From Chthoniobacter sp. (GTDB lineage Bacteria > Verrucomicrobiota > Verrucomicrobiia > Chthoniobacterales > Chthoniobacteraceae): a stretch of DNA of 64,000 nucleotides. The notes beneath the pieces were generated by a model, which saw only the letters and a program-made list of their open reading frames with translations, did no database searches and was not told the DNA's origin. Positions 34,348-43,300 of the stretch are shown in pieces. Numbering within the stretch: the first letter of the stretch is position 1; every line of letters starts with the position of its first letter. A program made the position numbers and the translations under genes. The stretch spans positions 56,585 to 120,584 of the forward strand of contig JAIOPH010000018.1 of assembly GCA_021414005.1 (NCBI GenBank), in the 5' to 3' direction.

Positions 34348-35346
34348 ATGAATCCGAAGCCACCTGCCTTACAGCGCGAGGAATGGGACTTCACCAAGGT
34401 TCCGAATAGCGAACTGGCTGGCTGCTGCTGGTGGGAATATGCGCGGGAGTCGGCGTTCATCAGGGATGTGCGACAAAGGTGTTTGGAGAGCAGGAGGACA
34501 GATGCTCCGAACGACGAGCAGCTTCATCAGGATGTTCAGAAGCTGCAAAGCATCGGAGACGCATCCGAAGTGTTTCTTCGCGGGTGTTTCCTGGAGCCTG
34601 GAATCATCTATCAATCCATCTCCGAGAAGCTGCCGCACTTCCGGCACCCGGAGTCCCATCCGATCACTGGTAGCTTTCCCGCTCCGTGGCAGTCGCTCTC
34701 GTCGGGCGAGCGAGCCTGCAGGGCGCTGGTCGCAAGCTACGGCAAGGGGATTGCTCCGAAGCCGATCGAAAGAACCCACGGACATGAGGCGGAGGACATT
34801 GCAAAGTCGTACCGATCAAGGTGGCACGAAGTCATCACCGCATTTCATAAAATTCAGAAGGAGAATCCGGGGAAGAGTGAGGTGCAACTGCGCGCGGAAG
34901 GAAAACTCGAACCGTATGAGGAGATTTGGCCCTCCTTGTTTTGGGAGAGCGGATGCGAGACTACCGTGCTGCGCATCGCGTGGGCGCGCTACACCAATGA
35001 CGAACTGGTGCAGGCTTTCCGGAAATGGGTGAAGAAGCACCGCCCCAAGGAAATCCCGGTTCCCAGCAATAAGGGGCGCAAGCCCGGCGATGTGCGCACC
35101 CACCTAACGCGGCTCGCGGTGGTGCGCCTGCTTTCGCGATTCAGGATTTCCCAGATTTTGAATCCGAAACTCGAAGAAACGGCGGCGATTCTCAACTCGG
35201 CGCAGTTCTCCGGGAACAAGTGGCTTGACTCCACCAAGTGGCACGACGCGAGGCGGGAAGCAGGACGACTCTTCCGCGAACTATTCCCCTTTCTTTCCAC
35301 CGAAGAGAAGCCGCTGTCCTGGGAACGTCCGACACCTCGCAAATAG
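34348..35346 (+). CDS. Conserved hypothetical protein of an accessory island
   Basis: This 332-residue soluble protein starts EEWDFTKVPNSELAGCCWWEYARESAFIRDVRQR after a short lead. I recall similar starts in accessory regions of verrucomicrobial genomes but know no function. The middle is helical, with charged segments (HEAEDIAKSYRSRWHEVITAFHKIQKENPGKSEV). The C-terminus has GRKPGDVRTHLTRLAVVRLLSRF and a KWHDARREAGRLFRELFPFL helix, which could form a helix-turn-helix-like DNA contact. No nuclease, ATPase or membrane motif is visible. It begins 17 bases after the nuclease-like gene, so the two are probably co-transcribed. Confidence 0.5.
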   Translation: MNPKPPALQREEWDFTKVPNSELAGCCWWEYARESAFIRDVRQRCLESRRTDAPNDEQLHQDVQKLQSIGDASEVFLRGCFLEPGIIYQSISEKLPHFRHPESHPITGSFPAPWQSLSSGERACRALVASYGKGIAPKPIERTHGHEAEDIAKSYRSRWHEVITAFHKIQKENPGKSEVQLRAEGKLEPYEEIWPSLFWESGCETTVLRIAWARYTNDELVQAFRKWVKKHRPKEIPVPSNKGRKPGDVRTHLTRLAVVRLLSRFRISQILNPKLEETAAILNSAQFSGNKWLDSTKWHDARREAGRLFRELFPFLSTEEKPLSWERPTPRK

Positions 35347-35428
35347 CACGGCATTTGCCGGGTAGCCGGAAAATGCGGCGGTATTTGCGAGTCTGGCACC
35401 CTCAGCAAAACGCGCAAAAATGTGCGGC

Positions 35429-35620
35429 ATGACACTTCAAGCCGTCCTTTCATCCGCCATCCGTGCCGTCGGTTACGACGGCCATACCCTCACCGTGGAG
35501 TTTCACAACAGCGGACGTTACGATCATCCCGGCGTGCCCTATGACGTTTATGAGGGCCTGATGAATGCCTCCTCCATGGGAGCCTATTACAACCGATACA
35601 TTCGCGGGAGGTACCGGTGA
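35429..35620 (+). CDS. KTSC domain protein
   Basis: This 63-residue protein is nearly all KTSC domain: SSAIRAVGYDGHTLTVEFHNSGRYDHPGVPYDVYEGLMNASSMGAYYNRYIRGRY. KTSC domains occur alone or at the end of lysyl-tRNA synthetases and in phage and accessory genes; their role is unknown. The start ATG 35429 is preferred; an in-frame ATG at 35420 would add three residues. It is followed by the paralogous helical proteins. Confidence 0.8.
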   Translation: MTLQAVLSSAIRAVGYDGHTLTVEFHNSGRYDHPGVPYDVYEGLMNASSMGAYYNRYIRGRYR

Positions 35621-35639
35621 GCGCCCGGTGGCAGGGCCG

Positions 35640-36146
35640 ATGAGTGCGGCGGGCCCAAAACGTGGGGAGATCCAAGCGGCGCTCGTGGCCATGGCCCTGG
35701 AGGCGAAAGAGGCCAAGCAGATTGCGGGCGGCTCGGTGACGGAGGTGGTGACGGGGTGGGTGGCGGCACGCTATGCGCAGGCGGCGCGCGAACAACTGGC
35801 CGAACGGGAGGGCGAGGAGCGGCTGGAGCTGCTGCATACGCTGGCGCAAGATTGGGCGCTGCTGCGCAAGGGCGACCAGACGGCGGAACGTCTGGACATC
35901 GAGCGGGAGCGCCTTTTGGTCGAGCAGAAGCGGCAGTTGTATGCGGAAAACGATTCCGTCTGGCGGTGGAAGACGAAAATGGCCGCGGGGCTGGATACGA
36001 TCAACACGTACGTGGCCGCGCACCCGAAGGCCCGGGCGGCGTTTGACGCGTTTCTGGAACAACTCCCATCCGCCAGCCCGGAAATCCAGAAGTGGAAGGA
36101 TCTTCAGAAAAGTCCGCTCCCGGTGAATCCAACTGAATCCGACTGA
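35640..36146 (+). CDS. Helical hypothetical protein, shortened paralogue of the next gene
   Basis: This 168-residue protein shares a central block with the gene at 36156: WVAARYAQAAREQLAEREG, LLHTLAQDWALLRKGDQ and RLDIERERLLVEQ correspond to WVAARYAVATRRVAEAEG, LLRELCGDLVELRRGDH and RLRMERERLDFD. It lacks the N-terminal 80 residues of that paralogue (NGKIARLPRAVRQELNRRL onward) and keeps the long charged helices. ATG 35640 is chosen; the open frame extends upstream into the KTSC gene. The stop codon lies within a 10-bp tandem repeat. No function can be assigned. Confidence 0.55.
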   Translation: MSAAGPKRGEIQAALVAMALEAKEAKQIAGGSVTEVVTGWVAARYAQAAREQLAEREGEERLELLHTLAQDWALLRKGDQTAERLDIERERLLVEQKRQLYAENDSVWRWKTKMAAGLDTINTYVAAHPKARAAFDAFLEQLPSASPEIQKWKDLQKSPLPVNPTESD

Positions 36147-36153
36147 ATCCGAC
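36124..36153 (+). repeat. Three tandem 10-bp repeats at a gene junction
   Basis: Three consecutive copies of TGAATCC(A/G)AC end three bases before the ATG of the 36156 gene and contain the stop codon of the preceding gene. No normal Shine-Dalgarno sequence is left in this gap. Confidence 0.8.
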
Positions 36154-36155
36154 CC

Positions 36156-36932
36156 ATGAATGTGACCCGCAACGGAAAAATCGCCCGGCTGCCGCGCGCG
36201 GTGCGGCAGGAATTGAACCGCCGCCTGCACGAGGGAGAGCAGGGCAAGAGGCTCGTCATGTGGATGAATGCGCTTCCAGAGGTGCAGGCCATCGTGGTCG
36301 CGGAGTTTGGCGGCAAGCCGATCCGCGAACAGAGCCTCTCCGAATGGCGCAAGGGCGGCTACCGCGACTGGGTCCTCCAGCAGGAAGCGCTGGAACTCGC
36401 CGGGCGCCTCGGCGAAGACGCCGCGGAACTCAGCGAGGATGGCCGCCCGCCGCTCACCGACACGCTGGCCCTCTGGGTGGCCGCGCGTTACGCAGTGGCG
36501 ACAAGACGCGTGGCCGAGGCCGAGGGCGCGGAAGGCTGGAGGCTGCTGCGCGAGCTGTGCGGCGATCTGGTCGAGCTGCGCCGGGGCGATCACAGCGCGC
36601 AGCGGTTGCGGATGGAGCGCGAGCGGCTGGATTTCGACCGCGAGCGGGAGCGCGAGAAGACCGAGGCGGAATTCGAGGCTTGGGCCATGGAGAATCGGGA
36701 GCGCATCTGCCAGGGATTCAAGACCAACGCGGAGAAGATCGCGCTCCTGCGCAAGATGATGTTTGGGGATGTGGACGAGCTGGAGCGAAGCGGTGAAGTG
36801 CAGGAGGCGCTGAAGCAGGCCGAACGGACGAAACAGGCCCCGTGTGAGTGCGGAGACCCGGTCGCCGAATGCAGCCCAATCCCGCCTTCCGGAGCTCACG
36901 ACGGCGCGGGCGATCAAGGCCAATCAAGGTGA
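36156..36932 (+). CDS. Helical hypothetical protein, full-length paralogue (possible Mu gp27/DUF3486-like N-terminus)
   Basis: This 258-residue protein begins NVTRNGKIARLPRAVRQELNRRLHEGEQGKRLVMWMNALPEVQAI. This reads like small helix-turn-helix modules of phage packaging proteins (DUF3486, Mu gp27) and of PVC accessory genes. A GGYRDWVLQQEALE segment then leads into long charged helices shared with the previous gene. The last 30 residues are disordered and Cys/Pro-rich. The end overlaps the next small gene within a second run of 10-bp repeats. The function is unknown; DNA binding is a guess from the N-terminus. Confidence 0.5.
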   Translation: MNVTRNGKIARLPRAVRQELNRRLHEGEQGKRLVMWMNALPEVQAIVVAEFGGKPIREQSLSEWRKGGYRDWVLQQEALELAGRLGEDAAELSEDGRPPLTDTLALWVAARYAVATRRVAEAEGAEGWRLLRELCGDLVELRRGDHSAQRLRMERERLDFDREREREKTEAEFEAWAMENRERICQGFKTNAEKIALLRKMMFGDVDELERSGEVQEALKQAERTKQAPCECGDPVAECSPIPPSGAHDGAGDQGQSR

Positions 36933-36950
36933 ATCAAGCCCAATCAAGCC
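36911..36950 (+). repeat. Four tandem 10-bp repeats overlapping a gene start
   Basis: Four consecutive 10-base units with core ATCAAG (consensus C-A-ATCAAG-G/C-C) span the stop of the 258-residue protein and the first codons of the next gene. The unit differs from the one at 36124-36153 but has the same length and the same position relative to its genes. Confidence 0.8.
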
Positions 36951-37138
36951 GAAATGGAGTTGAACAGGCGGCGGTGGTGCTGCCGTCGGCGGAGGGACTG
37001 GAAAAAATCCTGCGCTACGAGACGAAGCTGGAGCGGCAGATTTTCCGGGCCGTGGCCCAGCTCGAACGCGTGCAGCGGATGCGCCGGGGCGAGGCGATTC
37101 CCGCGCCGCTCTCCGTGGAAGTGTCCGACCGGGGATAA
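36929..37138 (+). CDS. Small conserved protein with LRYETKLERQ motif
   Basis: This is a 69-residue product from GTG 36929, which overlaps the previous stop (GTGA). The N-terminus NQAQSSRNG is written by the tandem repeat. The conserved part is ILRYETKLERQIFRAVAQLERVQRMRRGEAIPAPLSVEV, a single helix of heptad character. I recall similar short proteins in other Verrucomicrobiota and Acidobacteria next to helical partners, but know of no function. Frame and motif support a real gene; the start is uncertain. Confidence 0.55.
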   Translation: MNQAQSSRNGVEQAAVVLPSAEGLEKILRYETKLERQIFRAVAQLERVQRMRRGEAIPAPLSVEVSDRG

Positions 37139-37229
37139 CCGCGCGAGGCGATTTTTTGCCAAACGAACCCATTTCTTCGGCCGCGTCGGGAAAGTCAGCG
37201 CACCATGGGGAAAACTATGCCCCATTTCG

Positions 37230-37251
37230 AATTGCAAAATATTTTGCAATT
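37230..37251. promoter_or_regulatory. Perfect 22-bp AT-rich palindrome upstream of the giant adhesin
   Basis: Two perfect 11-base arms meet at 37240/37241 (left arm AATTGCAAAAT). It lies 110 bases before the adhesin ATG in otherwise GC-rich DNA. The zero-length loop argues for a dimeric repressor or activator site rather than a terminator. Confidence 0.55.
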
Positions 37252-37293
37252 TTTGAAATGTGGTGAAAGAAAGTGTGTTGGTCTTCCCAACCT

Positions 37294-37302
37294 CCCCCCC
37301 CC
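37294..37302 (+). repeat. Poly-C tract (9 C) in the adhesin leader
   Basis: A run of nine cytosines lies between the palindrome and the adhesin start. A run of seven lies in the equivalent place before the 25310 adhesin (25233-25239). Homopolymer tracts in promoters or leaders can vary in length. Confidence 0.6.
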
Positions 37303-37360
37303 GCGAACTCGGTCAATATTTCCGCAGATTTTTTATTTCGAATCCGCAACCCTCCACACC

Positions 37361-40300
37361 ATGCACACCAATACTCCCATGAACGCCAAGCCCTCCCTCT
37401 GTAAGAGTTCCCGCGTCCTCGCGGGGTCCATCGCCGCCCTCCTCGCCGTGCAAGCGGCACAGGGAGCCGCAATTACCTGGGATACTCTCGCTGGCGACGG
37501 CGGCGGGGTCATCACGGATGGCTCGGGCACTTGGACGGATGGGCTCGGCAATTGGAACGACGGCGTGGGCGACGTAAACTGGTCCAATGCCAACCCCGAT
37601 AGCGCCACCTTTGGCGGCGGGTCGAGCGGAGCGGCTGGCACGGTAACTCTTGGCTCTGGCATCACCGCAGGCAGCATCACGTTTGCCACACCTTTTGGCG
37701 GCGGAGCTTACACCATCGACACCAGCACCTTTGCCCTGACTCTCAATACCGGGATCACGGCAAATGAATCGGGCACAATCCAGAGCGGGGTCGGCGGCGG
37801 GATCAGCCTTGGCGCGAACAACTCATGGTCGTTGGGCGCGACGAAAACGCTTACGGTGACGTCGAATATCAGCGGCACCGGCTTTAGCCTCGCAAAATCC
37901 GGCGCTGGCACCCTCCTTCTGAGCGGGACAAACACCTACGATGGCGGGACCGCCCTGAATGGCGGTGTCATTGCCCTCGGCAGTGCTGGCGCATTGGGCA
38001 CGGTGGGGACGATCAGCTTTGGGGGCGGCACGTTGCAATTCAGTGCGGCCAATACGACCGACTACTCCGCGCGTTTCAGCACGGCACCCAGCCAGGCTTA
38101 CAACTTGGATACGAACGGCCAGAATGTGACTTTGGGGACTACTTTGACCAGCGTTGGTGGCACGTTGTCCAAAGCGGGTGCCGGAACGCTCACGCTGACT
38201 GGGGGAAATAACTTGAACTCCGCGACCATTAGCGGCGGGACGATCGCCGGCGGGACGGTGACGCTGAGTGGCGGAGCCACGGCACTGACGAGCAGCGCGA
38301 CGAGCGCGGTCAATTCCAACGTCACCATCACGACTGCCGCCGGGACGATCACCAGTAGCGCGGGCACTTTGACTCTCGGCGGAACACTCAATGCGGGGTC
38401 ATTCGCGCTGAACTTCGCGGGGGCGGGGAGCACCACGGTCACCAACACCATCACCAATGGCACTTCCGTGACCATGAACGGCGGCGGCACGCTGACCCTG
38501 AGCAGCGCCAACACTTATACTGGCGGCACCGTCGTCAATACTGGCGTGCTGAGCACCAGCAATGCGGGAGCCTTTGGGTCGGGCTCCATCACGCTGGCCA
38601 ACGGTGCGATTTTTCGCGCCACCGGTGGTGGGACGCCGAACTTCGCCAACAATTTCAGCCTGCCCAGCGGTTCTGCGGTAATTGATGTGCCTTTCGGCGG
38701 CGGCGCGGACGTCACGATCAGCGGGACGATTTCCGGGGCTGGTGGCCTGACGGTGACCAGCGACGTTTCCGGGAGGCGTCTGTTGTTATCCAGCGCCAAC
38801 ACCTTCCTTGGCAACGTAGTCCTTTCCGGCGGTGCCGTGAATACGCGTTTGGCCATCGGCAATGCCGCCGCTTTGGGCACCGGAACGCTGGTGGCGTCGA
38901 ACACCGGGGCCAACGGCGGCTTGGAAAACACGGCGGATCTTTCTGCCGGCGCGGGAGTGGCAAACAACATCCAGATCACCACCGGGGCGATACTCAATGT
39001 GGGTGGCAGCAGTACCCTCGCGATGCGGCTCTCGGGAGTCATTTCCGATGCCGGGTCCCTGGTCAAACTTGGGAGTGGCACGGTGATCCTCAGTGGTGCC
39101 AATACCTACACTGGAACGACGACCGTCAGCGCGGGCACGCTCAGTTTGGGCAGTGCCCAGGGCGGGTCGAGTGGCCCGCTGGGCAATCCGACGGTGCCCG
39201 CAGGCTCGATCATCTTTGCCGGAGGCACCCTGCAATACTCGGCCTTGAACAATACCGATTACTCGAGCCGGATGACGGCGACCAGTAACAGCGGCTACCT
39301 CATCGACACCAGCCTCGTGAACGTCACGCTCGGGACGGCCCTTCCCGTTGTCGGGACCAACGCCCTGACCAAGAGCGGCATCGGTACACTGTTGCTTCCC
39401 GTCGCCCAGAGTTACACCGGCCTGACCACGGTCAGTGCCGGCACGCTGGCTTATGGGGTCAACGACGCCATTCTCACCGGCGGCATCACGGTCAACGGTA
39501 CAGGGGCCGTGCTCAGCCTCGGCAGCTTTAGCGATACCGTCGGTACGGTCACTCTGACCGCCGGCGACATTACGGGCACAGGCACGCTGACCGGGACCGG
39601 CACTTTCACGATGAACAACGCTGCGGCGGCCACGGTCAGCCCCATTCTGGCTGGTGCCGTCGGCTTGACCAAGACTGGGGCGGGCGTGCTAACGCTTTTC
39701 GGCGCGAACACCTATACCGGGACGACGGCGATCAACGGTGGGACAGTGAATGTCGGCGCGGTGGAAACGGCGGGCACGTCCGGCCCGCTGGGCAATCCTA
39801 CGGTGCCGGCCGGCTCGATCAGCTTCGGCGGCGGCACCCTGCAATACTCGGGGGTCAATAACTTCGACTATTCCAGCCGGATGACCGCGACCAGTAACAG
39901 CAGCTACCTCATTGATACCAACAACGTGAACGTCACGTTTGCGAGCGCCCTGCCCGCCGTCGGCACCAACGTTCTGACCAAGAGCGGCGTCGGCACACTG
40001 ACCCTCTCTGCCGCCAATAACTATACCGGACTGACCACAGTCAGCGCCGGCACTCTGGCCTACGGGGTCAGTAACGCCATTCTCACCGGTGGCATCACGG
40101 TCAACGGCACAGGGGCACAGCTCAGCCTCGGCAGCTTTAGTGACAGCGTCGGCACGGTCACGCTCACCGTGGGCGACATCACGGGCTCGGGCACGCTGAC
40201 CGGGACCGGCACTTTCACGATGAATAATACGGCGACCGCCACGGCTAGCCCCGTTCTGGCTGGTGCCGTCGGTCTGACGAAGTCCGGGGCGAGCGTCCTG

Positions 40301-43300
40301 GCGCTTTACGGTGCGAACACATACACCGGGACGACGGCGATCAACGCCGGGACAGTCAGGGTCAGTGCGGTGGAAACGCCGGGCACGTCCGGTCCTCTGG
40401 GCAATCCCACGGTGCCGGCCGGCTCGATCAGCTTCGGTGGCGGCACCCTGCAATACTCGGTGGTCAATAATTTCGACTACTCCAGCCGCATCACCGCGAC
40501 CAGCGGCAGCAGCTACCTCATTGATACCTATGGCCGGGACGTGACTTTCGCCAACGCCCTGCCTGCTGTCGGCACCAACGTTCTGACCAAGAGCGGTGCC
40601 GGCACCCTGACGCTCTCCGTCGCCAACACCTACACCGGCGCGACGAATGTCAACGGCGGCGTGCTTGCGATCAATGGAGTAAACACCGGTGCCGGGGCGG
40701 TGACCGTCAACAAGTTTGGCGGCCTCAGCGCGCTCGGCGGCACCGGCACGGTGCCCGGCGCTGTGACCCTCGCTCTTGGCGATACGAGTAACTTCTCCGG
40801 CGCGATCAAGCTGACCGATGGCGCCGTCGGCACGCTCACGCTCGGTGCCGGCCTGACTTTCAACGGCAGCGCCGCCATCGCAAACTACGTTCATTTTGAC
40901 CTGGGTGCGGCAGGTGCCGGAACGGACAAGATCAGCGTCACCGGCAACACGGCTGTCACCACCACAGGCGGGGCCGTGATCCGCCTCAACCAGCTCGGCG
41001 GCGCAGCCACCCGGGTTGATGCCGGCACCTACGACTTGATCGCCACCACCGGAACGATGGCGGCGCTTGGCCAGTTTGTCCTGCCCACGACCAGGGCCTT
41101 TGGCCAAACTTTCGCTCTCCAGTTGGATGGCACGACGAAGAAGCTGCAGGTTGTGACCACGCAGCTCGCGGCCGCCACCCCTGCCGCCTTCTGGGCGGGA
41201 GGCGCGAACAACTGGTCAACCGCCGCGAACTGGAAGACCGACGCGACCGCTAACACCGCCGCCGGGGCGGCCCCGGACTACCAGACGAACGTATCCTTCT
41301 ACACGACGACCCCGGTGGCTGCGAACCTGACGACCAATGTGCTCGACACGGACTTCGATATTAACAGCCTCAATTTCACCGCGGCGGCGACATCTGCGGT
41401 GACCATCGGCGGCACGAAGATGCTGACCATCGAGGCCACCAACGCCAACGGCAACACCGCCGGCAACGGCATCACTGTCAACACCCCCACTTCGGGCACC
41501 GTCACGCATACGATTTCCGCCAATGTAGGTCTGGCCGGCAGCCAGACTTGGACCGTTAATTCCAACGCAACCCTAACCGTGACCGGAACGGTCAGCGACT
41601 TTGGCGGCGGCTACTCCCTCACCAAGGCCGGCGCGGGCACGCTGTATCTGCTTCCCGGAGGCAATGCGTTTGGTGCCAACCCGAACTATTTTACCGGCGG
41701 TGCAACGCTTGCCGGAGGTACCCTGCAATTTGCTGGTTTTGGCACCAACGCGCTCGGCACCGGCCCACTCACTATTACAACCGGCACCCTGAGTGTCGCG
41801 GGTAATAACATTCAGACGCTGAACAATTCGCAATACAACCTGAATGGCAATTTCAACGTGGCTACGGTTGGTGGCAACACATTGAATTTCTCTACCGGGA
41901 ACGTCACGCTCGGTGCTAGTATTGCGGCGACCGTGGCCTCGGGTGTCACTTTTAATATCAGCGGAACCATCGACGATGGAGGCAACGTTTACAGCCTGAC
42001 GAAAGATGGTGCAGGGACGATGAACTTATCAGGTTCCCTCAATACCTACAGTGGCAAGACGGTCGTTACGAATGGCACTCTGCAGTTTTGGGACATCAAA
42101 TACCTTGGCATCCCCAGTTCGTTGGGTGCGCCCACCACTGTGGCTAATGGCACCATCGATCTCGGCAATGGCACCACACTGCTCAAGAGTAATGCAAGTC
42201 AAACCAATAACGTCACGGATCGTGTGATCAACCTCGCCGGCACCGGACCGGGGACGGTGACGGTATCCGTGAACAACAATGACACGAACCTGACGCTGAA
42301 CAGTGCTTTCACCGCCACTGGAACGGGAGCCAAGACGCTCGCTTTTACGGTCAATGGAGACCGGCCGGGCATAACGTTGAATGGAGCAATTCCGAATGTT
42401 TCGGACGCCAGCGCGCTGACCCTTCAAGTGACCATTACGGGTAACGACCAGAGCGCCGGCACGGGCAGGGGCATCAATCTCAATGGGGTCAACACATTCA
42501 CCGGGCCGATCAGTCTGACTGCGGCGGCTGGTAGGTTGACGATTGGCATGGCTGGCCAGTTGGGCAGCGGCAGCTACGCCAATACCATTACGCTGAACGG
42601 CGGCAACTTCGTCTATAACAGCCAGGCGGTGCAAACTTTGTCAGGGGTTATCTCCGGCACCGGGGCGCTGACCATGTCCGGCGCAGGTGCGCTGACCCTG
42701 TCCAACGCCAACACCTACACCGGATTGACTACGCTCAGTTTCGGCACGCTGACTTTGGGCAACAACTTGACACTGCAAAACAGCGCGCTGAGCATCGGTA
42801 CTTCCGGCAGCGTTATACTCGGTGGCGGTGTAACCACGCCGACCTTTGGTGGTCTCGCAGGGAGCCGCAGCCTCGCCTCCGTGGTTACGTCGGGCTACAC
42901 GGGTGTTACCGCACTGACTCTCAAGCCACTAATTGGCGTCTCGAATACCTACTCGGGCGTGATCGCCGACGGCGCAGTCGGAATGACCTTGACGAAAACT
43001 GGCCTCGGCACCCAAATCCTTTCCGCCGCCAACAGTTACACCGGTGCCACCACGATCAGTGCCGGAACGCTCCAGTTGGGCACCGGCACCACCGGACAAA
43101 ATGGTTCCGTGGCCAGCGCGAGCATTGTGGATAATGCTTTCCTTGTTTTCAACAATGCGGACGTCCAAACATACGCCGGGGCCATCAGCGGCTCGGGATT
43201 TCTGACCAAGAACGGTGCGGGTAATCTGACTCTCTCCGGCACGAACACCTACACCGGTACCACGGCCGTCGCCGCCGGTATTCTCCAGTATAATGCCGTC

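Noticed and set aside
28716..35346. BREX, DISARM or Type I restriction locus
   Set aside because: No PglZ, BrxC-type ATPase, DrmA/DrmB helicase, HsdR or HsdS is present; only a single-chain MmeI-like enzyme is found.
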